Assembly (NCBI GenBank): GCA_963734055.1
Contig: CAVTFQ010000003.1
Coordinates: forward strand, 372,001 to 436,000
DNA length: 64,000 bases
Source: CAIWHR01 sp963734055
GTDB taxonomy: Bacteria; Pseudomonadota; Gammaproteobacteria; Burkholderiales; Casimicrobiaceae
Direction: 5' to 3'
This document shows positions 18,468 through 27,143 of the stretch, one piece after another. The translations under genes were made by a program, and so were the position numbers. Every line of letters starts with the position of its first letter. The first letter of the stretch is position 1. Below the pieces are notes generated by a model. The model was not told where the DNA came from. It did no database searches and saw only the letters and a program-made list of their open reading frames with translations.

Positions 18468-19522
18468 ACTTCCTCGACGGATCCCTGTTCCCCGAAAACC
18501 AGGACAAGCTCGTCATCACCGCTGCACCGTACGGCCCCGAGTGGGTGCCTTCGGACTTTCCGGAGGACATTCCCGTCACCATGGAAGCGCAGGTCCAGAA
18601 GGCGGTGGACTGCTACAACGCGGGCGCCACCGTGCTGCACCTGCACGTGCGCGAGCTCGATGGCAAAGGCTCCAAGCGCCTGTCCAAGTTCAACGAGCTG
18701 ATCGCCGGCGTGCGCAAGGCCGTGCCGGACCTGATCATCCAGGTCGGCGGCTCGATCTCCTTCGCGCCCGAGACTGAAGGCGCCAGCGCCAAGTGGCTGT
18801 CCGATGACACCCGCCACATGCTGGCCGAGCTCGATCCCAAGCCGGATCAGGTCACCGTCACCGTCAACACCACGCAGATGAACGTCGTGGAGCAGATGGA
18901 AATCGAGGACATCGCCGGCACGTCGCTGGCGGAGCCGCAGAACTACCAGGCCTACCGCGAGATGATCGTCCCCTCCGCTCCGGGCTGGGTCGAGGAGCAC
19001 GTGCGCCGCCTGAGCGCCGCCGGCATCCAGAGCGCCTTCCAGTTCTACAACATCAACAGCTACGAGACGGTGGAGCGCATGATCCGCCGCGGCGTCTACA
19101 AGGGCCCGCTGGTGATGAACTGGGTGGCGATCGGCGGCGGCATGGACCAGCCCACGATCTACAGCCTGGCCCACTTCCTGCGCGCCATCCCCGACGGCTC
19201 GATGCTGACCGTGGAAAGCAGCATGCGCAACGTGCTGCCGATCAACATGATGGGCCTGGCGATGGGCCTGCACGTGCGCTGCGGCATCGAGGACAACCTC
19301 TGGAACCAGTCGCGCACGGCGAAGATGACCACCGTGCAGCAGATCGAGCAGCTGGTGCGCATCTCCCGCGAGTTCGGCCGCGAGGTGGCCACCGGCAAGG
19401 AAGCACGCGAGATCTGCAAGATCGGCGTGTTCTACGACACGGTGGAAGAGACGCTGGCCGCCAACGGTTTCGCCCCGAACGCCAAGGGCCGGCAGCAGGG
19501 CTTCCTGCGCAAGGCCGCGTGA
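18464..19522 (+). CDS. Beta-keto acid cleavage enzyme (BKACE, DUF849)
   Basis: A 352-residue TIM-barrel protein of the BKACE/Kce family. The metal-binding His pair is at residues 59 and 61 in ATVLHLHVREL, and the family C-terminal motif is LHVRCGIEDNLW. The family condenses a beta-keto acid with acetyl-CoA and cleaves it to acetoacetate plus a new acyl-CoA; members differ in the beta-keto acid used (3-keto-5-aminohexanoate, dehydrocarnitine and others). Some family members are notably shorter; here an N-terminal extension (MNFLDGSLFPENQDK) is present. It overlaps the CMD-like gene by 4 bp. The specific substrate cannot be assigned, but the products fit the acyl-CoA genes downstream. Confidence 0.92.
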   Translation: MNFLDGSLFPENQDKLVITAAPYGPEWVPSDFPEDIPVTMEAQVQKAVDCYNAGATVLHLHVRELDGKGSKRLSKFNELIAGVRKAVPDLIIQVGGSISFAPETEGASAKWLSDDTRHMLAELDPKPDQVTVTVNTTQMNVVEQMEIEDIAGTSLAEPQNYQAYREMIVPSAPGWVEEHVRRLSAAGIQSAFQFYNINSYETVERMIRRGVYKGPLVMNWVAIGGGMDQPTIYSLAHFLRAIPDGSMLTVESSMRNVLPINMMGLAMGLHVRCGIEDNLWNQSRTAKMTTVQQIEQLVRISREFGREVATGKEAREICKIGVFYDTVEETLAANGFAPNAKGRQQGFLRKAA

Positions 19523-19523
19523 G

Positions 19524-20510
19524 ATGACCATGGCCCAAGCGATTCGCATCCACGCGACCGGCGGACCGGAAGTGCTCCGGCTCGAGGAGGTCGCCGTCGG
19601 TAATCCCGGACCCGGCCAGGCGCGGCTGCGCCACGTCGCCGTCGGCCTCAACTTCGCCGACACCTATTTCCGCACGGGCCTCTATCCGGTGCCGCTGCCG
19701 AACGGCATCGGCGTCGAGGCGGCCGGCGTCGTCGAAGCGGTCGGCGAAGGCGTGACGAACGTCGCGCCCGGTGATCGGGTGACCTACACCGGCTTCCTCA
19801 ACACGCTCGGCGCCTACAGCACGGAGCGGGTGATCCCGGCGGCACCGCTGATCAAGCTGCCTCCCGCGATCTCCTGCGAGACGGCGGCGGCGATGACGAT
19901 GCGCGGGCTCACGTCCGCCTATCTCATGCGCCGGATCTGGCCGCTGCAGGCGGGCCAGACCATTCTGTTGCACGCCGCCGCGGGCGGCGTGGGACTGATC
20001 GTGTCGCAGTGGGCCAAGGTCCTCGGGCTGACGGTGATCGGCACCGTCTCGTCGGAGGCGAAGGCGGAGGTTGCACGGGCGCACGGCTGCGATCACGTCA
20101 TCGACTACACCCGCGAGGATGTCGCCAAGCGCGTGCGCGAGTTGACGAACGGCATCGGCGTGAACGTCGTGTTCGACAGCGTAGGCAAGAGCACCTTCGC
20201 GGCATCGCTCGATTCGCTCAAGAGGCGCGGCCTCCTCGTATGCGTGGGCACCGCCTCGGGTCCGATTCCGCCGATCGATGCGACACAGCTCGCGGTCAAG
20301 GGGTCCGTGTACGTTACGCGGCCGGCGCTCGCCGACTACATCGCCGATCCCGCGGAGAAGAGCGCGCTCGCCGGCGAGCTCTTCGACCACGTCGCCGCGG
20401 GACGCATCCGGGTCGAGATCAACCAGCGCTACCGCCTGCCGGACGCGGCGCAGGCACACCGCGACCTCGAGTCGCGCAAGACGACCGGGTCGTCGATCTT
20501 TGTGATCTAG
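19524..20510 (+). CDS. Quinone oxidoreductase-like medium-chain dehydrogenase
   Basis: A 328-residue zinc-independent MDR protein of the QOR/crotonyl-reductase-like group. The N-terminal GroES-like domain has GPGQARLRHVAVGLNFADTYF and PNGIGVEAAGVVEAVGEGV. The NADPH-binding motif is LLHAAAGGVGLIVSQWAKVLG (about residues 147-167). It lacks structural-zinc cysteines. The start lies one base after the BKACE stop, so it is in the same operon. It probably reduces an enone, quinone or enoyl intermediate with NADPH. Six residues further an alternative ATG (MAQAIRI) could also serve. Confidence 0.9.
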   Translation: MTMAQAIRIHATGGPEVLRLEEVAVGNPGPGQARLRHVAVGLNFADTYFRTGLYPVPLPNGIGVEAAGVVEAVGEGVTNVAPGDRVTYTGFLNTLGAYSTERVIPAAPLIKLPPAISCETAAAMTMRGLTSAYLMRRIWPLQAGQTILLHAAAGGVGLIVSQWAKVLGLTVIGTVSSEAKAEVARAHGCDHVIDYTREDVAKRVRELTNGIGVNVVFDSVGKSTFAASLDSLKRRGLLVCVGTASGPIPPIDATQLAVKGSVYVTRPALADYIADPAEKSALAGELFDHVAAGRIRVEINQRYRLPDAAQAHRDLESRKTTGSSIFVI

Positions 20511-20519
20511 GAGGATGCA

Positions 20520-21425
20520 ATGACGGACACTACGACGCTCGCGACGGCTCCCGCGCAGATCTCCACTCGCGGCTCGCTCAAGGTCGAGCCGCTGACGTGC
20601 ACGATCGGAGCGGAGCTCTCCAACGTGAGCCTCGGCGCCGCCTCGCGCGACCTCGGGCTCGTTGCCGAGATTCGCGCCCTGCTGCTCAGGCACAAGGTCC
20701 TGTTCTTCCGCGACCAGGACATCGCGCGCGCCGAGCACGTGGCCTTCGCCCGGCACTTCGGCGAGCTGGAGGACCATCCGGTGGCCGGCAGCGATCCGGA
20801 CAATCCGGGCCTCGTGCGGATCTACAAGTCGCCCGACGCCCCCATCGACCGCTACGAGAACGCCTGGCACACCGACGCCACGTGGCGCGAGAAGCCGCCA
20901 TTCGGCTGCGTGTTGCGCTGCATCGAGTGCCCGCCGGTCGGCGGCGACACGATGTGGGCCAACATGGCCGAGGCCTACAAGCGGTTGCCGGAGGACATCA
21001 AGGCGAAGATCGCGGACCTGCGCGCGCGCCACAGCATCGAGGCCTCGTTCGGCGCCGCGATGCCGATCGAGAAGCGCCTCGCGCTGAAGGCGCAATACCC
21101 GGATGCCGAGCATCCCGTCGTGCGCACGCACCCGGAGACCGGCGAGAAGATCCTCTTCGTCAACGCGTTCACGACGCACTTCACCAACTACCACACGCCC
21201 GCCAACGTGCGCTTCGGCCAGGACGCGAATCCCGGCGCGAGCCACCTGCTCAACTACCTGATCAGCCAGGCGTTCATCCCCGAGTTCCAGGTGCGCTGGC
21301 GCTGGAAGCCGAACAGCATGGCCATGTGGGACAACCGGTCCACGCAACATTACGCGGTGATGGACTATCCGCCCTGCCATCGCAAGATGGAGCGCGCGGG
21401 AATCATCGGCGACAAGCCGTTCTGA
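20520..21425 (+). CDS. TauD/TfdA-family Fe(II)/2-oxoglutarate dioxygenase
   Basis: A 301-residue dioxygenase. The facial-triad HxD is at His117/Asp119 in ENAWHTDATWREKP, and the distal His is in DNRSTQHYAVMDYPP. The 2-oxoglutarate-binding Arg follows in the C-terminal segment (CHRKMERAGIIGD). The family hydroxylates taurine, alkyl sulfates, aryloxyacetates, carnitine precursors and related compounds. AGGAGG spaced before ATG 20520 makes the start clear. It sits 9 bp after the oxidoreductase, and together with BKACE suggests oxidative removal of a head group from a substrate that is then cleaved. The exact substrate is not assignable. Confidence 0.93.
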   Translation: MTDTTTLATAPAQISTRGSLKVEPLTCTIGAELSNVSLGAASRDLGLVAEIRALLLRHKVLFFRDQDIARAEHVAFARHFGELEDHPVAGSDPDNPGLVRIYKSPDAPIDRYENAWHTDATWREKPPFGCVLRCIECPPVGGDTMWANMAEAYKRLPEDIKAKIADLRARHSIEASFGAAMPIEKRLALKAQYPDAEHPVVRTHPETGEKILFVNAFTTHFTNYHTPANVRFGQDANPGASHLLNYLISQAFIPEFQVRWRWKPNSMAMWDNRSTQHYAVMDYPPCHRKMERAGIIGDKPF

Positions 21426-21454
21426 CGCCGCCGACATCCGCCAGGAGCAAGCTC

Positions 21455-22501
21455 ATGTACCGCCATCTGATGGTCCCGCTCGATGACTCGCCGCTGTCGG
21501 CCGACTCGGTCGGCCGCGCCGTCGAGCTCGCCCGCGCGCTTGGCGCGAGGGTGACGTTCTTCCACGCGCAGGCGGACTACGGGGCGTCGAGCCTCGGTGC
21601 TCTCGAGCGCGTGATGTCGCCGGCGGCGTTCAACGAGCACGTCGCAGGGGAGGCGCGCGCGATCCTCGCCAAGGCCGAGGTCGTCGCCCGGACGGCGGGC
21701 GTGCCCTACGACTCCGCGGTCATTACCAGCGATCGGCCGTACGAGGCGATCCTCGGCGCCGCCGAAGCGCGCGGCTGCGACCTGATCTTCATTGCCTCGC
21801 ACGGTCGCCGCGGGATCAAGGGGCTGATGCTCGGATCCGAGACGCAGAAGCTGCTGCAGCACACCACGATTCCCGTCCTCGTGTCCGCGGTCGAGAGCAA
21901 CCTGCCCGCGGCCGAAATCCAAGCGCCCCTCGCGGTGATCCGCGACGAGCATCGGTCGCTTGCCGCGGTCATCCATGGACTCGAATACCTCGTCCGCCAG
22001 GCGCGCGACGGTGGCGCGGTGCCGTCGTTCCCTCTGCTGCGGGCGATGCTGCACTACATCAAGGCGTTCCCCGAGGCGCTCCATCACCCGAAGGAGGACG
22101 CGTACCTCTTCCGCAAGCTTCGCGCGCGCACGCACGAATTCGACGCGACGCTCGACGAGCTCGAGCGCCAGCACCTCGAAGGTCACGCGCATGTCGGGGA
22201 GCTCGAGCAGAGCATCGCCGCCTACGAAGCGGATCCGACCGGAGGGCTCGCGCGCTTCGCGGCGGCAGTGGAAACGTTCGCGAGGGCGCAGGGCGAGCAC
22301 ATGGCGCTCGAGTCCAAGGTGATCATTCCCGCCGCGCGGGCGCACCTGACCGATGGCGACTGGATGGAGATCGGTGCCGCGTTCGCGGGGAACTCCGATC
22401 CGCGGTTCTCGGTGGACAACGACGAGGAGTTCCGGCAGCTGTTCGCGCGGATCATGAACCTCGCGCCGGAGCTGGTGGTCGGTCAGGCGGAGCGCGGCTG
22501 A
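21455..22501 (+). CDS. Universal stress protein-hemerythrin fusion
   Basis: A 348-residue two-domain protein. Residues 1 to about 150 form a UspA domain (MYRHLMVPLDDSPLSADSVG; ATP-binding G-2x-G-9x-GS motif in GRRGIKGLMLGSETQKLL). Residues of about 165-310 resemble a hemerythrin/HHE domain with spaced His and Glu/Asp ligands (IRDEHRSLAAVIHGLEYL; LHYIKAFPEALHHPKEDAYL; ERQHLEGHAHVGELE; GEHMALESKVIIP). Hemerythrin domains bind a diiron centre and respond to O2, NO or iron. CAGGAG lies upstream of the ATG. Its position after a TauD-type iron oxygenase suggests sensing of oxygen or iron during catabolism. That role is inference. Confidence 0.9.
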   Translation: MYRHLMVPLDDSPLSADSVGRAVELARALGARVTFFHAQADYGASSLGALERVMSPAAFNEHVAGEARAILAKAEVVARTAGVPYDSAVITSDRPYEAILGAAEARGCDLIFIASHGRRGIKGLMLGSETQKLLQHTTIPVLVSAVESNLPAAEIQAPLAVIRDEHRSLAAVIHGLEYLVRQARDGGAVPSFPLLRAMLHYIKAFPEALHHPKEDAYLFRKLRARTHEFDATLDELERQHLEGHAHVGELEQSIAAYEADPTGGLARFAAAVETFARAQGEHMALESKVIIPAARAHLTDGDWMEIGAAFAGNSDPRFSVDNDEEFRQLFARIMNLAPELVVGQAERG

Positions 22502-22690
22502 GATGTTCACGCTGAACAGCTTCGCGGCCGAGATCACCGAAGCGTGATTGCTATCGAATAGCCGCAACACGAATCGCAGCACCGCGGGCCCTCCACGGAA
22601 GCCCGGGGCAGGGCCGGCTCGCGCCGGAAAAACGCCGCACACGACAACGCATCGACGCAGCATCGACATTTCGCAGAGGAGATTGACGAC

Positions 22691-24577
22691 ATGCAACACC
22701 AAATCACAACGCCTTGCCGCGCCCGGTTCCGGCGCCGCGTCGCCTCGCTGGCGGTCGCGTCCACGCTCGCGGCCGCCGGCGCAGCGCAGGCCTTCGAGGT
22801 CCCGCTCGAAAATCCCGACCTTGCGGTGCGGTGGGACAACACCGTCCGCTACAACCTCGGCGTCCGGGCGCAGTCGCAGGACCCCGCGATCCTCGGTGCG
22901 CCGAACTACGACGACGGCGACCGCAACTTCGGCAACCACTCGATCGTGACCAACCGGTTCGACGTGCTGTCCGAGCTCGACGTGGTCTGGCGCCGCCAAT
23001 TCGGATTCCGCACCAGCGCGGCGGCGTGGTACGACTTCGCCTACAGCAACCTCGACAACGCATCCAATGCGACCGCGAACACGCTGGTCAACGGACTGCC
23101 GGTCGCCGGCGCGTTGAGTCCCTACACGAAGCGCTACGCGAAGGGAGTGTCGGGCGAGTTTCTCGACGCCTTCGCCTTCGCCAACTTCGACCTCTTCGAC
23201 ATTCCGTTCAACGTCAAGGTCGGCCAGCACACGGTCTATTGGGGCGACAGCCTGCTCCTGGGCGGCGCGATCCACGGCGTGTCGTACGGGCAGAATCCGC
23301 TCGACGTCTGGAAGGGCTTCGCGACACCCGGTAGCGAGGCGAAGGAACTGTTCCGGCCGCGCGGCGGGATCACGCTTCAGGCGCAGCCGACGAACGATCT
23401 GTCGGTCGCCGCCCAGTGGTTCTACAACTGGCAGGCCGATCGCATCCCGGAGTCGGGGAGCTACCTGACGATACAGGACCCGCTCAACCTGGGCGGCGAC
23501 TCGTTCATCTTCGGACCCAATCCGCTCGCCGCCGCAAATCCGGCAGCCCCCCAGTACCTGCGCCTCTGGCGCGGTTACGACATCAAGCCGCCCGCCAACT
23601 CGGGCAGCCTCGGCGACTGGGGACTGTCCGCGCGCTGGAGCCCGGAGTGGCTCGACGGCACGCTGGGCGCCTACTATCGCAACACGACCGACGTCTTTCC
23701 GCAGGCGATGGCGACGCCCGGTGTCATCGCGGCGCCGGCGGCGGCATGCTCGCCGCGCGGGGGCACGCCGCTCCCCGGCGGCACGCTTTGCTTCGTCAAT
23801 CCCAACGCCACGACGATCGCCGACCTGCAGAAGTACGGCAAGCTCGGGCTCTACAACGGCGCCTACGGCGACAACATTCACATCTACGGCCTGACGCTCG
23901 CCAAGAACATCGCCGGCGTCAGCGTGGGCGCGGAGGTTTCCTACCGCCAGAACATGCCGCTCGTCAGTGATCCCGTGAACGTGCTGCCTGCGGCGTTCGT
24001 GCCGCTCGCACCCGGATCCATCGCCACGACGGCGGTCCCCTCGTCGGGCACGCCGGGGGCGCTGGGCGACACGTGGCACGGCGTCCTGAACGGCGTCAAC
24101 ATCTTCCCCAAGACCATGTTCTTCGATATCGCGACGCTGGCGGGCGAGCTCACGTGGATGCAGTGGGCGAAGGTCACCCAGAACGAGGCCGTGTTCAAGG
24201 GACGCAGCAACTACACGGCAATCGACAAGGCGTCGAAGAATTACGTCGGGCTCGCGTTCAACTTCACGCCGACCTGGTTCCAGGTTCTTCCCGGCGTCGA
24301 CCTGCTTGCGCCGCTCACGTGGAGCCAGGGCATCTCCGGCAACTCGGCGGTCGCGTTCGGCGGCAGCGAGGACGGCGGCAACTGGAGCGCCGGCATCGCG
24401 GCCGACATCTATCAGAAATACCGGATCGACCTCAAGTACAACGGCTACTACGGCAACTATTCGACCAATCCCACGGCGGCCACGCCCGCCGGCGGCGTGA
24501 TGGGCGTGCCCAACGGCGCGAACTCATCGCTGTCCGACCGCGGCTGGGTGTCGCTGACGTTCAAGACCACCTTCTGA
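22691..24577 (+). CDS. DUF1302 family outer-membrane protein
   Basis: A 628-residue exported protein with a signal peptide (RRRVASLAVASTLAAAGAAQAF). Many alternating beta-strand segments end in LTFKTTF, a C-terminal aromatic typical of outer-membrane barrels. Family motifs include NTVRYNLGVRAQSQDP and VKVGQHTVYWGDSLLLGGAIHGVSYGQ (the latter about residues 178-204). DUF1302 proteins are thought to be outer-membrane channels for hydrophobic compounds and are typically encoded next to DUF1329. It starts after an AGAGGAG about 9 nt upstream. A 190-bp gap separates it from the USP gene, so it may have its own promoter. The cargo is unknown. Confidence 0.9.
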   Translation: MQHQITTPCRARFRRRVASLAVASTLAAAGAAQAFEVPLENPDLAVRWDNTVRYNLGVRAQSQDPAILGAPNYDDGDRNFGNHSIVTNRFDVLSELDVVWRRQFGFRTSAAAWYDFAYSNLDNASNATANTLVNGLPVAGALSPYTKRYAKGVSGEFLDAFAFANFDLFDIPFNVKVGQHTVYWGDSLLLGGAIHGVSYGQNPLDVWKGFATPGSEAKELFRPRGGITLQAQPTNDLSVAAQWFYNWQADRIPESGSYLTIQDPLNLGGDSFIFGPNPLAAANPAAPQYLRLWRGYDIKPPANSGSLGDWGLSARWSPEWLDGTLGAYYRNTTDVFPQAMATPGVIAAPAAACSPRGGTPLPGGTLCFVNPNATTIADLQKYGKLGLYNGAYGDNIHIYGLTLAKNIAGVSVGAEVSYRQNMPLVSDPVNVLPAAFVPLAPGSIATTAVPSSGTPGALGDTWHGVLNGVNIFPKTMFFDIATLAGELTWMQWAKVTQNEAVFKGRSNYTAIDKASKNYVGLAFNFTPTWFQVLPGVDLLAPLTWSQGISGNSAVAFGGSEDGGNWSAGIAADIYQKYRIDLKYNGYYGNYSTNPTAATPAGGVMGVPNGANSSLSDRGWVSLTFKTTF

Positions 24578-24591
24578 CGAGGAGTACAGAC

Positions 24592-25953
24592 ATGTTTCGC
24601 AAATCCCTGATGGCGCTCGCCATCGCCTCGCTCGCCGCCGGGAGCGCGCTCGCCGCGGTTTCGGCCGACGAGGCGAAGCAGCTCGGCACGACGCTGACCG
24701 CGATCGGCGCCGAAAAGGCCGGCAACAAGGACGGCACGATTCCCGAATACACCGGGGGCATCAAGCCGCCGGCCGACTACAAGGCGGGCAGCGGCTTCCG
24801 GCCCGATCCCTTCGCCAGCGAGAAACCGCGCCTCGTGATCACCGGCAAGGATGCGGCGGCGCAGGCCGACAAGCTCACCGAAGGTACCAAGGAGCTACTC
24901 AAGCGCTATCCGACGATGCGGGTCGACGTCTACCCGACGCACCGGACCGTGGCGATGCCGCAGCGCGTGATCGACAATACCGTCAAGAACGCGACGGCCG
25001 CGAAGGCGGTCGACGGCGGCCTCGCCGTCGAGAACGCGATGGCCGGCTTCCCGTTCCCGATCCCGAAGACCGGGCAGGAGGCGATGTGGAACCACCTGCT
25101 GCGCTACAACGGTCTCGGCTACGACAACGTCAAGTACGACAACTTCAACGTCGACTCGGCTGGCGTGGCGACGCTGTCGACGACGGGCGAAGCCAACTGG
25201 GCATGGCCGATCTACGATCCCAAGCGCACGACCGCGCTGAGCGCGTCGGAGCCGTACTGGCAGGCGAAGATAGCCTACACGGGGCCGGCGCGCCGCGCCG
25301 GCGAGGGCCTGATGCTCTGGGACGCGGTCAACCCGCTCAAGGAGCCGCGCAAGGCCTGGCAATACCTGCCCGGGCAGCGCCGGGTGAAGCTCGCGCCGGA
25401 CCTCGCCTACGACACGCCGAACGCGGCGACCGCGGGCGCGTCGACGTGGGACGACCTGTCCGTGTTCAATGGCGCGATGGATCGCTTCAACTGGAAGCTC
25501 GTCGGCAAGAAGGAGATGTACATCCCCTACGGCAGCTACCGGCTGACCTATCACAAGACGGCCGCCGACGTCACTAAGCCCAATCACATCAATCCGGACC
25601 TCGTGCGCTGGGAGCTGCACCGCGTCTGGGTCGTCGAAGCGACGCTCAAGCAAGGCGCGCGGCACGTCTACGCCAAGCGCGTGTTCTACCTCGACGAGGA
25701 CAGCTGGCTCGCCGTCGCCTCCGACGAGTACGACGCGCACGGCGCGCTCTTCCGGGCGAGCTTCGCGTTCCCGTCGTACAGCTACGACGTCCAGGCGAAC
25801 TTCGGCGACACGACGGTGATTTACGATTTCACGTCGGGTCTGTACGCGTTGACCGGCCTGTTCGGCCCGTACAGGGGACTCAAGTACATGGCCGAGCTGC
25901 CGCGGCAAAGCGCCTGGAGCCCCGAGGCGCTGGCCGGAGCCGGCATCCGCTGA
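24592..25953 (+). CDS. DUF1329 family periplasmic/outer-membrane lipoprotein-like protein
   Basis: A 453-residue exported protein with signal MFRKSLMALAIASLAAGSALAAVSADEAKQLG. The DUF1329 fold (LolA/LolB-like) fills the rest: IPEYTGGIKPPADYKAGSG, YKIPYGSYRL-type strands (KKEMYIPYGSYRLTY), and HRVWVVEATLKQGARHVYAKRVFYLDEDSW. The fold suggests a hydrophobic-ligand carrier between membranes. GAGGAG precedes the ATG by 8 nt, and the gene lies 14 bp after DUF1302. Together they form a conserved outer-membrane/periplasm pair. Substrate not known. Confidence 0.9.
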   Translation: MFRKSLMALAIASLAAGSALAAVSADEAKQLGTTLTAIGAEKAGNKDGTIPEYTGGIKPPADYKAGSGFRPDPFASEKPRLVITGKDAAAQADKLTEGTKELLKRYPTMRVDVYPTHRTVAMPQRVIDNTVKNATAAKAVDGGLAVENAMAGFPFPIPKTGQEAMWNHLLRYNGLGYDNVKYDNFNVDSAGVATLSTTGEANWAWPIYDPKRTTALSASEPYWQAKIAYTGPARRAGEGLMLWDAVNPLKEPRKAWQYLPGQRRVKLAPDLAYDTPNAATAGASTWDDLSVFNGAMDRFNWKLVGKKEMYIPYGSYRLTYHKTAADVTKPNHINPDLVRWELHRVWVVEATLKQGARHVYAKRVFYLDEDSWLAVASDEYDAHGALFRASFAFPSYSYDVQANFGDTTVIYDFTSGLYALTGLFGPYRGLKYMAELPRQSAWSPEALAGAGIR

Positions 25954-26029
25954 CGCCGCATTTCAACGCAGGTCTCCCGGCGCGGCGCACCATTCGTTCC
26001 GCGCCGGCGAGGCCGACATCGACTCCATC

Positions 26030-27109
26030 ATGAACAAGCTCCGGATCGCCGGCACGCTGCTTCTTGCCGCCTGCGCCGCTTCGATCGCCGCGCCGGTTGC
26101 CGGCGCGGCCTTCACCGACGTGCTCGACACGCCCGCGCGAATGTCGCCGCTCGCGAGCCGGAGCCCGCTGCTGGCGGTGACCCGGGTCGGAGAGCGGGTC
26201 GTGGCGGTGGGCCCACGCGGGCACGTCGTGGTCTCGGACGACCGGGGCGCGACGTGGAAGCAGGCGAAGGTCCCGGTGAGCTCGGACCTCGTCGCCGTGT
26301 ACTTCGTCGATGCCAAGCAGGGCTGGGCCGTCGGGCACGACGGAGTCGTCCTCCACACCGCGGACGCGGGCGAAACGTGGCAGCTCCAGCTCGACGGCCG
26401 CAAGGCGAACGAGCTGCTCGTCGCGGCGATGGAGCGCAAGGCGACCGCCGAGCCCACCTCCGAGGAAGCGAAAGCCCTGCTGGCCGAGGCTCGGCGCTAC
26501 CAGGAGCAGGGACCGGACAAGCCGTTCCTCGACGTCTGGTTCGCCGATGCCGCCAACGGTTACATCGTCGGCGCCTACAACCTGATCTTCCGCACGGCCG
26601 ACGGCGGCAAGTCCTGGGAGCCTTGGTTCGACCGTACCGACAACCCGAAATTCTTCAATCTCTACGGAATCCGTCCGGCGAGCGGCGAGCTGTTCATCGC
26701 CGGCGAGGGCGGCCTCGTCCTTCGGCTCGACCCCGCGGCACAACGGTTCAAGGCCGTTGCGGTGCCTTACACCGGGAGCTTCTTCGGACTGACCGAGGCG
26801 CAGGGCGCGATCCTCGTCTTCGGGCTGCGGGGCAATGTGTTCCGCAGCGACGACCGCGGCGGCACCTGGCACAAGGTCGATGCCGGCCTGTCGGCCAGCG
26901 TCGTGGCCGCAGCGCGCACCGCATCGAACGCGACCTTGCTCGCCGACGTGGGCGGGCGCATCGCGGCGACCGACGACGGCGGGCGCACGTTCCGCAAGCT
27001 GACGCTAAAACAGCCGGTGCCGCTCGCCGCGCTCGCCGACACGGGCCAGGGACGGCTCGCGCTGGCAGGCCCGCGCGGCGTCGCCGTCACGGAATCGGAG
27101 GCGCGCTGA
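26030..27109 (+). CDS. YCF48/BNR-repeat exported protein
   Basis: A 359-residue periplasmic protein with signal peptide (MNKLRIAGTLLLAACAASIAAPVAGAAF). A beta-propeller of YCF48-type repeats follows, each with a D-x-G-x-[TS]-W Asp-box (SDDRGATWKQAKV; TADAGETWQLQLD; TADGGKSWEPWF; SDDRGGTWHKVD; TDDGGRTFRKL). The family is related to the photosystem II stability factor HCF136. In proteobacteria such genes lie between DUF1329 and an MMPL pump, as here. It probably scaffolds or gates the envelope transport complex. This is inference from neighbours. Confidence 0.88.
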   Translation: MNKLRIAGTLLLAACAASIAAPVAGAAFTDVLDTPARMSPLASRSPLLAVTRVGERVVAVGPRGHVVVSDDRGATWKQAKVPVSSDLVAVYFVDAKQGWAVGHDGVVLHTADAGETWQLQLDGRKANELLVAAMERKATAEPTSEEAKALLAEARRYQEQGPDKPFLDVWFADAANGYIVGAYNLIFRTADGGKSWEPWFDRTDNPKFFNLYGIRPASGELFIAGEGGLVLRLDPAAQRFKAVAVPYTGSFFGLTEAQGAILVFGLRGNVFRSDDRGGTWHKVDAGLSASVVAAARTASNATLLADVGGRIAATDDGGRTFRKLTLKQPVPLAALADTGQGRLALAGPRGVAVTESEAR

Positions 27110-27143
27110 CGGCGTCGTCGCACGCCGCTCGCGGAATCCCATC

